A model generated the notes under the pieces. The model was given only the letters and a program-made list of their open reading frames with translations, made no database searches and had not been told where the DNA came from. 64,000 nt of DNA. Source: Flavobacterium sp. (GTDB taxonomy: Bacteria > Bacteroidota > Bacteroidia > Flavobacteriales > Flavobacteriaceae). This document shows positions 1 to 9,481 of the stretch, piece by piece. The stretch lies in the NCBI GenBank assembly GCA_021740105.1, contig JAIPAM010000011.1, forward strand, positions 1-64,000, in the 5' to 3' direction. Made by a program: the position numbers and the translations under genes. Each line of letters begins with the position of its first letter. Position 1 is the stretch's first letter.

Positions 1-63
1 CTGGGGTTCTTTTTTTTAATGGAACGACGTGTTCGCCCTTCAGCTAAAGCCTCGGGTCTTTGA
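1..63 (+). CDS. C-terminal tail of an unidentified protein (partial)
   Basis: Frame 1 is open from the window edge and ends at a TGA at 61-63, giving a 20-residue tail that reads LGFFFLMERRVRPSAKASGL. The hydrophobic start followed by a basic end would fit the end of a membrane protein, but the fragment is too short to place in a family. A hairpin followed by T-runs begins directly at the stop codon, which supports a rightward transcript ending here. The frame could also be open by chance. Confidence 0.35.
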   Translation: MGFFFLMERRVRPSAKASGL

Positions 64-100
64 AAACCCTGTTTGTAACGAAATAGGGTTTTTTGTTTTT
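63..100 (+). terminator. Rho-independent terminator
   Basis: AAAACCCT (63-70) pairs with AGGGTTTT (85-92) across a 14-nt loop, and T-rich sequence follows. It would end transcription of the gene entering from the left. The repeat element at 101-230 starts right after it. Confidence 0.6.
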
Positions 101-230
101 TTGCGTGAGCGATGGTAGCGGAAATCCGCTGTGGAGCAATGCGCAACAGCGATTGTAGCGGACAGCGCGACCGAGTTGAACATCAATTCCTTCGTCACCA
201 CATACTATCTAAACGAGGGCACGCCCAAAG
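101..230. repeat. GC-rich intergenic repeat element, copy 1
   Basis: This non-coding block is much richer in GC than its surroundings. It starts TTGCGTGAGCG and ends CGAGGGCACGCCCAAAG, so the ends are imperfect inverted repeats (GCGTG and CACGC). An internal hairpin pairs AGCGGA (117-122) with TCCGCT (125-130). It shares the 10-mer CGACCGAGTT (168-177), the GCGT start and the ACGAGG-n-ACGCC end with the block at 7791-7912. It lies directly after a gene end, as REP-type elements often do. Confidence 0.6.
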
Positions 231-238
231 AAATTAAG

Positions 239-1441
239 TTATAAAATAGAAAGGGTTTTCATGCACGACTTCATACTTTGATAGGTTCTTTCAATGTCGT
301 CATCGAGACCTATGGAGAAACGGATTAGACCATCGGTTAGTCCCATCTCAATTTGTTCTTCTAGAGGAATTTCACTGGATGTTGATGTTCCTGGTGCGCT
401 AAAAAGTGTTTTGTAGAATCCTAAACTTACAGCTAAATAGCCTAAATTTTCTGTTTGCATTAATTCCATTAGTTCGTTAGCTTTATCTAAATTTCCAACA
501 TCTAAAGTCATCATACCTCCAAATCCATAGTCTGGATTGATCATATTTTTATATATTTGGTGACTAGGATGGCTTTTTAATCCTGGATAAACAGTTATGA
601 TACCGTCTTTTTCGAATCGTTCTGCTAAATAGTGTGCATTATAGCTGTGTTGTTTCATGCGAATATGTAATGTGCGTAGGTTTTTCATAACGCTAGCTGA
701 CCGAAAACTATCCATTGTAGGTCCTAAAAGCATACTTGCTCCATTATTTACATTTTTCAAACTATCTATAAATTCCCGAGAGGCGCAGGTTACCCCACCA
801 ACAGTATCACTACTTCCGTTAATGTATTTTGTTAAACTGTGAATCACAATGTCTGCTCCTAAAAGAGCTGGTGAAACTGAAAGAGGAGAAAATGTATTAT
901 CGACAACTAAAGTCAAGTTGTATTTTTTGGCAAGAATAGATAAACTAGCTATATCAGCTACTTCTAATAAAGGATTACTTACTGTTTCACAATATATGAC
1001 TTTAGTTTCTCGAGTTATTGCTGCTTCAACAATTTCAATTTTTGTAATGTCAACAAAAGTTGTTTTGATACCAAATTTTGGTGTGAAATTTTTCAAAAAT
1101 GCATACGTTCCACCGTAAATAGTTCGGCTTGAAACTATGTGATCTCCTTGATTACAAAGTTGTAAAAGAGTAGGTGTTATTGCTCCCATTCCAGATGCCG
1201 AAACATTTGCAGCTTCAGTTCCTTCCATAGTCGCCATCGCTTTGTCAAGATATAAATTACTTGGTGAGGAATGTCTTGAATATAAATAACAACCTTCTGC
1301 GTTTCCTTCAAATGTATCGAACATTGTTTTGGCTGATAAAAAGGTGTACGTTGAACTATCTGAAATAGAGGGATTTACTCCGCCAAATTCTCCAAAATAT
1401 TGTAAATCTTGAATATTGTTTGCAGGTTTGAAATTTTTCAT
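239..1441 (-). CDS. Cys/Met metabolism PLP-dependent enzyme (gamma-synthase/gamma-lyase family)
   Basis: This 400-residue protein has the usual length for the cystathionine gamma-synthase, methionine gamma-lyase and O-acetylhomoserine sulfhydrylase family. The PLP lysine is K205 in HSLTKYING, D181 in VVDNTF binds the pyridine nitrogen, and Y54/R56 in YSRHS are the phosphate-binding pair contributed across the dimer. Methionine gamma-lyases carry a cysteine in YGCT; here the motif is YGGT (109-112), as in gamma-synthases, so a lyase annotation would be doubtful. The gene is divergent from an Lrp-type regulator across 170 bp, which suggests control by an amino acid. Family is certain; exact reaction is not. 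Confidence 0.85.
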   Translation of the reverse strand: MKNFKPANNIQDLQYFGEFGGVNPSISDSSTYTFLSAKTMFDTFEGNAEGCYLYSRHSSPSNLYLDKAMATMEGTEAANVSASGMGAITPTLLQLCNQGDHIVSSRTIYGGTYAFLKNFTPKFGIKTTFVDITKIEIVEAAITRETKVIYCETVSNPLLEVADIASLSILAKKYNLTLVVDNTFSPLSVSPALLGADIVIHSLTKYINGSSDTVGGVTCASREFIDSLKNVNNGASMLLGPTMDSFRSASVMKNLRTLHIRMKQHSYNAHYLAERFEKDGIITVYPGLKSHPSHQIYKNMINPDYGFGGMMTLDVGNLDKANELMELMQTENLGYLAVSLGFYKTLFSAPGTSTSSEIPLEEQIEMGLTDGLIRFSIGLDDDIERTYQSMKSCMKTLSIL

Positions 1442-1611
1442 AGTAGTATTAATTTAATTATGTCAAATGAATAAAATTATAATTATTAATACAATACTAT
1501 TCTATTTATTTAGATTATAAATTTATATATGTTTAATTTTGTAGATAAATATTCTAAATATTATTTATAAAATCAATTTTTATAGATATTTTTAAATTAA
1601 AATAAATACCT

Positions 1612-2064
1612 ATGGATTCTATTGACAAAAAATTATTGATTTTACTTCAAAAAGACAGTAAAAAAACTACAAAGGAACTTTCTTTAATACTAAATTTATC
1701 AGTTACCGCTGTTTATGAGCGCATCAAAAAATTGGAACGCGAGGGTTTTATTAAAAATTACGTCGCCTTAATAAATCGTTCTAAAGTAGGTAAAAGTTTT
1801 ATAGTCTTTTGTCATATCAAATTAATTCAACATACCCGAGAATTTTTAACAAAATTTGAAAGTCAAGTAGTTAAATTGAGTGAAATATTGGAGTGTCATC
1901 ATGTGAGTGGTGATTATGACTATATTTTAAAAATTGCAGTAAGAGATATGGAGGAATATCGTGAATTTTTAGTGACTAAATTAACAACGTTAGAACATAT
2001 TGGCAGCACACACAGTACATTTATGATTAGTGAAGTTAAAAATACCACTGTAATTGAGTTATAA
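1612..2064 (+). CDS. Lrp/AsnC family transcriptional regulator
   Basis: The 150-residue protein has an N-terminal winged helix-turn-helix of the Lrp type (about residues 3-52, starting MDSIDKKLLILLQKDS) and a C-terminal ligand-sensing RAM domain (about 65-145, with HHVSGDYDYILKI). Lrp-family proteins often control the divergent neighbour, here the PLP-dependent sulfur amino acid enzyme, so local regulation by methionine or a related amino acid is a reasonable inference. A -7-like TAATTTTG lies at 1534-1541, without a clear TTG upstream. The ATG at 1612 fits the domain start. Confidence 0.92.
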   Translation: MDSIDKKLLILLQKDSKKTTKELSLILNLSVTAVYERIKKLEREGFIKNYVALINRSKVGKSFIVFCHIKLIQHTREFLTKFESQVVKLSEILECHHVSGDYDYILKIAVRDMEEYREFLVTKLTTLEHIGSTHSTFMISEVKNTTVIEL

Positions 2065-2149
2065 ATTATGGTTAAAAAAGTATTAGATTAGGTTTTAATT
2101 TTCTTAATTTTGTACCACTTTTAATTATACACATATAAAATAATAAATT

Positions 2150-3553
2150 ATGAGTTCATTTGACGTAGTCATCATCGGTTCAGGACCTGGAGGATATGTA
2201 GCAGCTATTCGTTGTGCACAATTGGGAATGAAAACTGCTATTATAGAAAAATATTCAACTTTGGGAGGAACTTGTCTAAATGTAGGTTGTATTCCCTCAA
2301 AAGCGTTACTTGCTTCTTCTCATCATTATAGTGAAATTGCCCATTTTGCTGAACACGGAATTGAAGTTTCAGGTGAGGTAAAAGTGAATTTGGAAAAAAT
2401 GATTGCTCGTAAACAAGCCGTTGTTGACCAAACTTCCGGTGGAGTGAAATTTTTAATGGATAAAAATGAAATTACTGTTTTCGAAGGAAAAGGTTCTTTT
2501 GTGGATGCTACGCACGTAGCTATTGAAAAAACAGACGGAACTAAAGAAATACTAGAAGCAAAAAATATCATTATTGCAACTGGATCAAAACCATCTTCGT
2601 TGCCTTTTATAAAAATTGATAAAGAAAGAATCATAACTTCTACGGAAGCTTTAAAATTAAAAGAGGTTCCAAAACACCTTGTAATTATTGGTGGAGGAGT
2701 AATTGGTATTGAATTAGGTCAAGTTTATTTACGATTGGGAGCCCAGGTTTCAGTGGTTGAATTTATGGATAGAATTATTCCAGGTATGGATGGTTCGTTA
2801 TCTAAAGAACTAATGAAAGTGCTTAAAAAACAAGGAATGAAATTTTATGTTTCTCATAAGGTTAAATCGGTGGCTCGTAAAGGAAATAATGTAACTGTTC
2901 AAGCTGAAAATGCGAAAGGGGAAACGGTAACGTTAGAAGGAGATTATTCTTTAGTATCTGTTGGACGTCGTCCTTACACTGATGGATTAAATGCAGATAA
3001 GGCAGGAGTTAAAATTTCGGAGCGAGGTCAAATAGAAGTAAATGATCATTTACAAACTTCGGTTCCAACTATTTATGCAATCGGTGATGTGGTTCGTGGA
3101 GCCATGTTAGCCCATAAAGCGGAGGAAGAAGGTACAATGGTTGCAGAAATTTTAGCAGGTCAAAAACCACATATCAATTATAATTTAATTCCTGGTGTAG
3201 TTTACACTTGGCCAGAAGTTGCTGCTGTTGGTCAAACAGAAGAGCAATTGAAAGCTGCAGGTGTAGATTTTAAATCGGGTAGTTTTCCATTTAAAGCATT
3301 AGGAAGAGCGAGAGCTGGCGGAGATTTAGACGGTTTTGTAAAAATCCTTGCGGATTCGAAAACAGATGAAGTATTGGGAGTTCATATGATTGGTGCTCGT
3401 TGTGCTGATTTAATTGCGGAAGCTGTTACTGCTATGGAATTCAAAGCATCAGCAGAGGATATTTCAAGAATGAGTCATGCGCATCCTACATTTGCAGAAG
3501 CAATTAAAGAAGCGGCATTAGCAGCAACTGACAACAGAGCATTACACGTGTAA
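2150..3553 (+). CDS. lpdA: Dihydrolipoyl dehydrogenase
   Basis: This is the 467-residue FAD-dependent E3 subunit that reoxidises dihydrolipoamide in the pyruvate and 2-oxoglutarate dehydrogenase complexes and the glycine cleavage system. It has an N-terminal FAD-binding GSGPGG (11-16), the redox disulfide C42/C47 in GGTCLNVGCIPSK, an NAD-binding GGGVIG in the middle, and the C-terminal HAHPTFAE with the catalytic His. The length is standard. TAATTTTG at 2105-2112 is a likely -7 element. It is monocistronic, with a terminator directly downstream. No partner E1 or E2 genes are in the window. Confidence 0.97.
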   Translation: MSSFDVVIIGSGPGGYVAAIRCAQLGMKTAIIEKYSTLGGTCLNVGCIPSKALLASSHHYSEIAHFAEHGIEVSGEVKVNLEKMIARKQAVVDQTSGGVKFLMDKNEITVFEGKGSFVDATHVAIEKTDGTKEILEAKNIIIATGSKPSSLPFIKIDKERIITSTEALKLKEVPKHLVIIGGGVIGIELGQVYLRLGAQVSVVEFMDRIIPGMDGSLSKELMKVLKKQGMKFYVSHKVKSVARKGNNVTVQAENAKGETVTLEGDYSLVSVGRRPYTDGLNADKAGVKISERGQIEVNDHLQTSVPTIYAIGDVVRGAMLAHKAEEEGTMVAEILAGQKPHINYNLIPGVVYTWPEVAAVGQTEEQLKAAGVDFKSGSFPFKALGRARAGGDLDGFVKILADSKTDEVLGVHMIGARCADLIAEAVTAMEFKASAEDISRMSHAHPTFAEAIKEAALAATDNRALHV

Positions 3554-3572
3554 TATTTAATTCTATACAATA

Positions 3573-3602
3573 AAAAAACCCACTAATTTAGTGGGTTTTT
3601 TT
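3573..3602. terminator. Terminator after lpdA, probably bidirectional
   Basis: CCCACTAA (3579-3586) pairs with TTAGTGGG (3588-3595), flanked by A6 on one side and T7 on the other. It can serve both lpdA and the converging DoxX gene. Confidence 0.85.
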
Positions 3603-3622
3603 ATGTCTATATTTTTTATTGA

Positions 3623-3997
3623 TTAAGCTTTTAACATTGAGTTGTAGCTACTCCAATTGCTATAAATAACAAATAAATTCCCCAATAAAAGGGCTCCCGC
3701 AATAACTACTCCATCGGGCATTAAGTTCACATTTATGAAAAATATGTTCACGGTTATTGGTAATAAAACAATTCCAAAAAGTCTAGTAAATTTTCCAGTT
3801 ACAAATGATAATCCGCATAATAATTCTACTATTTTCGCCATTGGCATAATATAACCTGAAGCGGCAATGCCATCAGAAAAAACTTTCATTTTTCCAGTAA
3901 ATGCTGGCTCTGATGCAAAATGGAAGAAGTAATTTAGTGAAGCAAAAAGCATCAAAAGTCCAACAAGTGTTCGGATAATAATAGTTGTAATTCTCAT
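3623..3997 (-). CDS. DoxX-family membrane protein
   Basis: The 124-residue protein has four hydrophobic segments and the DoxX-like pattern, including ASLNYFFHF near the N terminus, MAKIVELLCGLSFVTGKF in the second pair of helices, and a final helix ending FVIYSNWSSYNSM. DoxX proteins are small inner-membrane proteins linked in some bacteria to redox or sulfur handling; the substrate here is unknown. It converges on lpdA and follows rsmD on the same strand with a 75-bp gap. Family is fairly sure, function is not. Confidence 0.75.
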   Translation of the reverse strand: MRITTIIIRTLVGLLMLFASLNYFFHFASEPAFTGKMKVFSDGIAASGYIMPMAKIVELLCGLSFVTGKFTRLFGIVLLPITVNIFFINVNLMPDGVVIAGALLLGNLFVIYSNWSSYNSMLKA

Positions 3998-4071
3998 AAT
4001 TTAATTTGTTTTAGTGGTTTCTAATGAAATCAAATATAATAAAAATTATAAAAACTTTATTTTAAGCCAAA

Positions 4072-4623
4072 TTATTTTTCAATTGAATTTATTTCAAAGA
4101 AACTGAAAATGGAACCTCCATAACTCTTTTTAAATGAAAAATGAGGCATATGATCGAGTTTGGTATATTTGGAATGCTCGATTATCATCATTCCATTGTG
4201 ATCTAGTAAATTCTGTTTAAATACAAGTAAAACGAGATTTTCAAATATTTTTTGGTCCAAAGCATACGGAGGATCTGCAAAAATAATATCGTAGGAATTG
4301 GTGTTTTTTTCTAAGAATTTGAAGACATCACTTTTAATTGCGGCAATATTAAAATCATATTCTTCAGCAATTTGTTTAATGAATTTAACACACCCAAAAT
4401 CGCCATCTACAGAAGTAATGTTCTCACTTCCTCGTGAAGCAAATTCGTAGCTGATATTTCCAGTTCCAGAAAATAAATCCAACACTTTTAAACTCTCAAA
4501 ACTAAAATGATTATTCAAGACATTAAATAATGCCTCTTTGCTCATATCGGTTGTAGGTCGTACAGGAAGGTTTTTTGGAGGAAATATTCTTCGTCCTTTA
4601 AATTTACCAGAAATTATTCTCAC
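4072..4623 (-). CDS. rsmD: 16S rRNA (guanine(966)-N(2))-methyltransferase
   Basis: This 183-residue class I SAM methyltransferase modifies G966 of 16S rRNA (E. coli numbering). It begins MRIISGKFKGRRIFPP, the family's characteristic start, followed by RPTTDMSKEALFNVL. The SAM-binding motif I is LDLFSGTGNISYE, and motif IV is DPPY, typical of N2-guanine and N6-adenine methyltransferases. The start codon overlaps the end of the DUF3822 gene by 4 bp (4620-4623), so the two are translationally coupled. Confidence 0.94.
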   Translation of the reverse strand: MRIISGKFKGRRIFPPKNLPVRPTTDMSKEALFNVLNNHFSFESLKVLDLFSGTGNISYEFASRGSENITSVDGDFGCVKFIKQIAEEYDFNIAAIKSDVFKFLEKNTNSYDIIFADPPYALDQKIFENLVLLVFKQNLLDHNGMMIIEHSKYTKLDHMPHFSFKKSYGGSIFSFFEINSIEK

Positions 4624-5432
4624 GATTGTAAAAGTATAAAATGCTTTAAATTGTCCTCTTTTGATAAATCGTTTTTATTTTCAATATTGGAAACATCAAG
4701 TAATGAAACGTTTCTGATATATTTATAAGCAATTTCGAACAATTCAGAATCGTCAGAAATTAATCCAAGAAGTTGAACTTTAAAATGTTCCGGATTTAAA
4801 TTAAGTTGCTCTGTAGTGAAAAGTAGATAATAAATAAAATCCTCTTTGGTTGAAAAATCGAAAGAATTGTAAAGCAATAACTTTTGGTTATGAACAATAG
4901 CTATTTCAAATTTGTTTTTTGAAAAATGAACAAACACTTGTTTTTCATCATTGTTTTTTGACAATTCTAATAGTTTTGTTACCAAAATCGTATTTACATG
5001 TTTGTAATTGAAAGTCGAAAATTGATCCAAAAGGTAATTGTTAATATTCACAAATGGAATAAAAATGTGGTTCATTTCGTAATTTGAAAGGGAGTCAAAT
5101 GCAAAAAAATCGGTTTCAAAAACCTTGGTATTGTACTGTAAATAACTACCCAAAAATTCTTCGTCGAATAAGGCAGTAGGAACAAAAGTACTTAAGTTAC
5201 TATCGTGTAAAACGATCACTTCATCGTATTTCTCTTTCAGTTCTAGATTATCATTAAATGCTTTCCAATATAGGTCTTCAACTTTTGTTGTTGATGGGAA
5301 ATCACTAAAATCAATTTCTTTAAGTACTACTATTTCATTACTTAACTTGTTAATTATACAAAAGGAAAAGCCATTCAAAGTAACTTGAAGGCTTAATTTT
5401 TTGTAATTTTTGTCAGTAATATTAGTGCTCAT
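4620..5432 (-). CDS. DUF3822 family protein
   Basis: This 270-residue protein belongs to a Bacteroidota-specific family without an assigned function. It has no signal peptide or membrane segment and is rich in Asn, Leu and Phe. Recognisable stretches are LQVTLNGFSFCII near the start and KNKFEIAIVHNQKLLLYNSF in the second half; the alternation of strands resembles an actin/ASKHA-type fold, but that is inference. The rsmD gene starts inside its last codons, an arrangement I recall as common in the phylum, suggesting a shared role in translation or envelope housekeeping. Confidence 0.8.
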   Translation of the reverse strand: MSTNITDKNYKKLSLQVTLNGFSFCIINKLSNEIVVLKEIDFSDFPSTTKVEDLYWKAFNDNLELKEKYDEVIVLHDSNLSTFVPTALFDEEFLGSYLQYNTKVFETDFFAFDSLSNYEMNHIFIPFVNINNYLLDQFSTFNYKHVNTILVTKLLELSKNNDEKQVFVHFSKNKFEIAIVHNQKLLLYNSFDFSTKEDFIYYLLFTTEQLNLNPEHFKVQLLGLISDDSELFEIAYKYIRNVSLLDVSNIENKNDLSKEDNLKHFILLQS

Positions 5433-5597
5433 AGAATTATCATCTTGATGATCGACGCAAACTTACAATTTTTTTATATGACAATAATTTTTTAGCCCAT
5501 TTTCTTGCAAATAAACTCATGTATTTTTAAGATAATTTGAAGCTAATAAGAAAAATCTCAAGAAAACTTTGCGTAATTTGCGTAGAAATATTTTAGT

Positions 5598-7016
5598 ATG
5601 AATTCTAGTTTTTTTTATTCCCTTTTGAAAAGACAATTTCCGTTTACTCCAACGAATAAACAAGATTTATTTTTTCAATTAATTGCTGAATTTTGTACTA
5701 ACAATGATGATAATGAAATCTTTGTATTAAAAGGGTATGCAGGTACTGGTAAAACAACTGTAATTTCTACTATTGTAAATAACTTAATAGAAATTAATAA
5801 AAAATATGTGCTCTTAGCCCCAACGGGACGCGCAGCTAAAGTGATTGCCAATTATTCTCAAAAACCCGCTTTTACGATTCATAAAAAAATATACTTTCCA
5901 AAGAAAGTTGCTGGCGGTGTTAGTTTTACAATGCAACAAAACAAACACAAGAATACTATTTTTATTGTAGACGAAGCCTCGATGATATCTAATACCAATA
6001 CCGATAGTAACGCATTTGAGAATGGTTCTTTACTTGACGATTTGATTTCATATATTTATTCGGGCACCAATTGCAAGATGTTATTATTGGGAGACACCGC
6101 TCAGTTACCACCAGTTAATCTTGATATTTCACCTGCCTTGAATATTGATACTTTAGGAATACATTATAACAAAGAAATCAAGCACATTGAGTTTGATGAA
6201 GTAATGCGTCAAGAGGAAAAATCAGGTATTTTGTTTAATGCAACAGAACTTCGTGAGGTATTGAAAGAGGAATTCTATGAAAGCTTCAAATTCAATTTAA
6301 ATGGTTTCAAAGATATTATTCGATTAACGGATGGATACGATATTCAAGATGCCATAAATTCCGCTTATAGCAATTATAGCATTGAAGATACGGCATTTAT
6401 TGTTCGGTCTAATAAACGCGCGAATCAATACAATGATCAAATTCGAACTCGGATTTTAGACAAAGACAGCGAATTGTCGACGGGAGATTTTTTAATGGTT
6501 GTAAAAAACAATTACTTTTGGCTTAAAGATGTTGATGAAGCTGGTTTTATTGCCAATGGTGATATTATTGAAGTCTTAGAAATCTTTTCTATTTTGGAAT
6601 TGTACGGATTTAAATTTGCCAAAGTAAAAATTAGAATGGTCGATTATCCCAACCAAATTCCATTGGAAACGGTTTTATTGATGGATACCTTAACCAGTGA
6701 ATCACCTTCATTAACTTATGAAGAATCAAACAAATTGTACCAAGAGGTTATGATGGATTATGAAGGAGAAACAAAATATAAAAAGTTTCAAAAGGTAAAG
6801 GAGAATGAGTTTTTTAATGCACTGCAAGTTAAATTTTCGTATGCAATTACGTGTCATAAATCGCAAGGAGGACAGTGGAACACGGTCTTTATTGAGCAAC
6901 CTTATTTACCTAATGGTATTGATAGAGATTATGTTCGTTGGCTTTACACTGCAATTACAAGAGCTAAAGACAAACTTTATTTGATCGGTTTCAAAGACGA
7001 AAATTTTGAAGAATAG
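5598..7016 (+). CDS. RecD-like superfamily 1 helicase / AAA-family ATPase
   Basis: This 472-residue protein has the superfamily 1 helicase motifs: Walker A GYAGTGKT (46-53), motif Ia LLAPTGRAAK, Walker B VDEAS (124-128), motif III LLGDTAQLPP (163-172), and the C-terminal UvrD-like part with ITCHKSQGGQW and the motif VI region YTAITRAKDKLYL. This is the pattern of stand-alone RecD-like helicases, not of a full exonuclease V alpha subunit, and no recB or recC lies nearby. A role in DNA repair is probable. kdsB follows 46 bp downstream. Confidence 0.88.
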   Translation: MNSSFFYSLLKRQFPFTPTNKQDLFFQLIAEFCTNNDDNEIFVLKGYAGTGKTTVISTIVNNLIEINKKYVLLAPTGRAAKVIANYSQKPAFTIHKKIYFPKKVAGGVSFTMQQNKHKNTIFIVDEASMISNTNTDSNAFENGSLLDDLISYIYSGTNCKMLLLGDTAQLPPVNLDISPALNIDTLGIHYNKEIKHIEFDEVMRQEEKSGILFNATELREVLKEEFYESFKFNLNGFKDIIRLTDGYDIQDAINSAYSNYSIEDTAFIVRSNKRANQYNDQIRTRILDKDSELSTGDFLMVVKNNYFWLKDVDEAGFIANGDIIEVLEIFSILELYGFKFAKVKIRMVDYPNQIPLETVLLMDTLTSESPSLTYEESNKLYQEVMMDYEGETKYKKFQKVKENEFFNALQVKFSYAITCHKSQGGQWNTVFIEQPYLPNGIDRDYVRWLYTAITRAKDKLYLIGFKDENFEE

Positions 7017-7062
7017 TTAGAATTATAAAATCATTTGTAAGTTTGTATTTCAAAAGTAAAAC

Positions 7063-7788
7063 ATGAAAGTAATAGCAGTAATTCCCGCAAGATACGCATC
7101 AACAAGATTTCCCGCTAAATTAATGCAAGATTTAGGTGGTAAAACGGTTATTACCAGAACCTACGAAGCGGCTGTAAATACCAAATTATTTGATGATGTT
7201 TTTGTGGTTACCGATTCTGATTTGATTTTCAATGAGATTGTTTCTCAAGGTGGAAAAGCCATTATGAGTATCAAAGAACATGAATCAGGGAGTGATAGAA
7301 TTGCTGAAGCGGTTGCTAATTTGGAGGTTGATGTTGTGATAAATATTCAAGGTGACGAGCCTTTCATTGATAAAGATTCACTTGAAAAATTAATTCAAGT
7401 GTATAAAAATGATATTAAAAAGGAAGTAGATTTAGCCTCACTAATGCGAGAAATTACTGCTATTCAAGATATTGAAAACCCTAACAATGTTAAAGTTGTG
7501 GTTGATCAAAGTGGTTTTGCTTTGTATTTTTCAAGATCAGTAATTCCCTATCCAAGAGAAATCAATGTGGGAGTTACCTATTTTCAGCACGTTGGAATCT
7601 ATGCGTTTCGCAAGCAAGCGTTATTAGATTTTTACCATTTACCAATGAATTCATTGGAAGCTTCTGAAAAATTAGAACAATTGAGATACTTAGAATTTGG
7701 AAAACGAATTAAAATGGTGCAAACTGATCATGTAGGAATTGGAATTGACACCCCTGAAGATTTAGAAAAGGCGAGAAAGATGCTTTAA
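7063..7788 (+). CDS. kdsB: 3-deoxy-manno-octulosonate cytidylyltransferase
   Basis: The 241-residue enzyme activates Kdo with CTP to CMP-Kdo for lipid A inner-core assembly. It starts with the nucleotide-binding [15 protein letters not shown] and has [10 protein letters not shown] and [13 protein letters not shown], all family signatures. The length is standard (about 245). TAAGTTTG at 7038-7045 resembles a -7 element, but no TTG lies 17-23 bp upstream, so it may depend partly on read-through from the helicase gene. It shows that the organism makes Kdo-containing lipopolysaccharide. Confidence 0.96.
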   Translation: MKVIAVIPARYASTRFPAKLMQDLGGKTVITRTYEAAVNTKLFDDVFVVTDSDLIFNEIVSQGGKAIMSIKEHESGSDRIAEAVANLEVDVVINIQGDEPFIDKDSLEKLIQVYKNDIKKEVDLASLMREITAIQDIENPNNVKVVVDQSGFALYFSRSVIPYPREINVGVTYFQHVGIYAFRKQALLDFYHLPMNSLEASEKLEQLRYLEFGKRIKMVQTDHVGIGIDTPEDLEKARKML

Positions 7789-7790
7789 CT

Positions 7791-7912
7791 TTTTTGCGTA
7801 AGGGATTGCAGAGTAAATCCTTCGCTTTTTAGCGAAGATTGCAACAGAAAGCCCGACCGAGTTTACTAACTATTTCTAATTACCACTTCAATTTCTAACG
7901 AGGTTACGCCAT
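7791..7912. repeat. Intergenic repeat element, copy 2
   Basis: It begins TTTTTGCGTAAGGGA just after the kdsB stop and ends CTAACGAGGTTACGCC, so its ends are inverted (GCGTAA and TTACGC). An internal hairpin pairs CTTCGCT (7820-7826) with AGCGAAG (7831-7837). CGACCGAGTT at 7854-7863 is identical to 168-177 in copy 1. The end sequences differ from copy 1 in a compensating way, GCGTG/CACGC there and GCGTAA/TTACGC here, which suggests that end pairing is conserved. Confidence 0.6.
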
Positions 7913-7942
7913 AAAAAAACCTGCAATTCAATTACAGGTTTT
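7913..7942 (-). terminator. Terminator of fumC
   Basis: On the minus strand AAAACCTG and CAGGTTTT flank a short loop region with AATT/AATT pairing, followed by a T-run (A7 on the plus strand at 7913-7919). It lies 22 bp beyond the fumC stop. Confidence 0.75.
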
Positions 7943-7964
7943 AAAGTGTTTTATATAAAAAGCA

Positions 7965-9362
7965 TTATTTTAAGCTACCTACCATTTCTTCTGGTTTTAC
8001 CCAAGCATCAAAATCTTCGGCAGTTACATAGCCTAAACGAACGGACTCTTCCTTTAAAGTAGTTCCGTTTTTATGAGCTGTTTGAGCGATTTCGGCTGCT
8101 TTATAATAACCAATTTTAGTATTTAAAGCGGTTACCAACATTAATGAATTGTTTACCAATTCTTCGATTCTTTTATAATTTGGTTCAATTCCTTGAGCAC
8201 AATGTTCGTCAAATGACAGACAGGCATCACCTAATAAACGAGCCGATTGTAAGAAATTAGCTGCCATTAAAGGTTTGAAAACATTCAATTCATAATGTCC
8301 TTGCATTCCACCAACAGTAATTGCTACGTCGTTCCCCATTACTTGGGCGCAAACCATGGTTAAGGCTTCACATTGCGTTGGATTTACTTTTCCTGGCATA
8401 ATTGAAGATCCTGGTTCGTTTTCTGGAATTAATATTTCTCCAATTCCTGATCGTGGACCTGAGGCTAACATACGGATATCATTTGCAATTTTATTCAATG
8501 ATACAGCTACTTGTTTCAAAGCACCGTGAGTTTCTACAATTGCATCATGAGCGGCTAGCGCTTCAAATTTATTTTCAGCCGTTACAAATGGATGTCCTGT
8601 GAATTGAGCAATATATTGGGCTACTTTAACATCATATCCAGCAGGGGTGTTTAATCCAGTTCCTACTGCAGTTCCCCCTAAAGCTACTTCAGATAAATGG
8701 GCTAAAGTATTTTTTATCGCTTTTATTCCAAAATTCAACTGCGCTACATAACCTGAAATTTCTTGTCCTAAGGTTAGTGGAGTAGCGTCCATTAAGTGGG
8801 TACGACCAATTTTCACTACATTATTAAATGCTACTGCTTTTTCTTGAAGGGTATCTCTTAATTTTTCAATACCTGGAAGGGTAACTTCTACAACTGCTTT
8901 ATAGGCTGCGATATGCATTCCGGTAGGGTAGGTGTCATTAGAAGATTGTGATTTATTGACATCGTCATTGGCTTTAATATATTGTTCTCCTTCACCAATT
9001 TTAAATCCTTTTAAAACCTGAGCACGATTGGCAATAACCTCATTCACGTTCATATTACTTTGTGTTCCTGAACCTGTTTGCCAAATTACTAATGGAAATT
9101 CATCGGCTAGTTTTCCAGCTAATATTTCATCACAAACGGCAGCGATAGCATCTCTTTTATCAGTTGGAAGTACACCTAAATCACAATTTGCATAAGCAGC
9201 TGCTTTTTTCAAATAAGCAAACCCCTCGATCACTTCAACTGGCATTGATCCTGAAGGACCTATTTTGAAATTATTTCTTGAACGTTCTGTTTGAGCTCCC
9301 CAATACTTGTCTGCAGGAACTTGCACTTCACCCATGGTGTCTTTTTCGATTCTGAATTCCAT
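7965..9362 (-). CDS. fumC: Class II fumarate hydratase
   Basis: This 465-residue TCA-cycle enzyme interconverts fumarate and malate without an iron-sulfur cluster. The fumarase/aspartase signature [16 protein letters not shown] is present with the mobile-loop serine, as are [14 protein letters not shown] and [16 protein letters not shown], which form the active site across the tetramer. The length matches E. coli FumC (467). TAATTTTG is present upstream on the minus strand (9440-9433), a likely -7 element. It is a single-gene unit with its own terminator. Confidence 0.97.
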   Translation of the reverse strand: MEFRIEKDTMGEVQVPADKYWGAQTERSRNNFKIGPSGSMPVEVIEGFAYLKKAAAYANCDLGVLPTDKRDAIAAVCDEILAGKLADEFPLVIWQTGSGTQSNMNVNEVIANRAQVLKGFKIGEGEQYIKANDDVNKSQSSNDTYPTGMHIAAYKAVVEVTLPGIEKLRDTLQEKAVAFNNVVKIGRTHLMDATPLTLGQEISGYVAQLNFGIKAIKNTLAHLSEVALGGTAVGTGLNTPAGYDVKVAQYIAQFTGHPFVTAENKFEALAAHDAIVETHGALKQVAVSLNKIANDIRMLASGPRSGIGEILIPENEPGSSIMPGKVNPTQCEALTMVCAQVMGNDVAITVGGMQGHYELNVFKPLMAANFLQSARLLGDACLSFDEHCAQGIEPNYKRIEELVNNSLMLVTALNTKIGYYKAAEIAQTAHKNGTTLKEESVRLGYVTAEDFDAWVKPEEMVGSLK

Positions 9363-9481
9363 TTTATTATGTGTTTGTTTTTATTAAGTGTTATCAAATA
9401 ATTTATAAAGGATTCTATTTAAAATTGTGAAGCAAAATTACGCATAAAAAACTATTTTTTAAAAAATTGATTGAGGATTTA

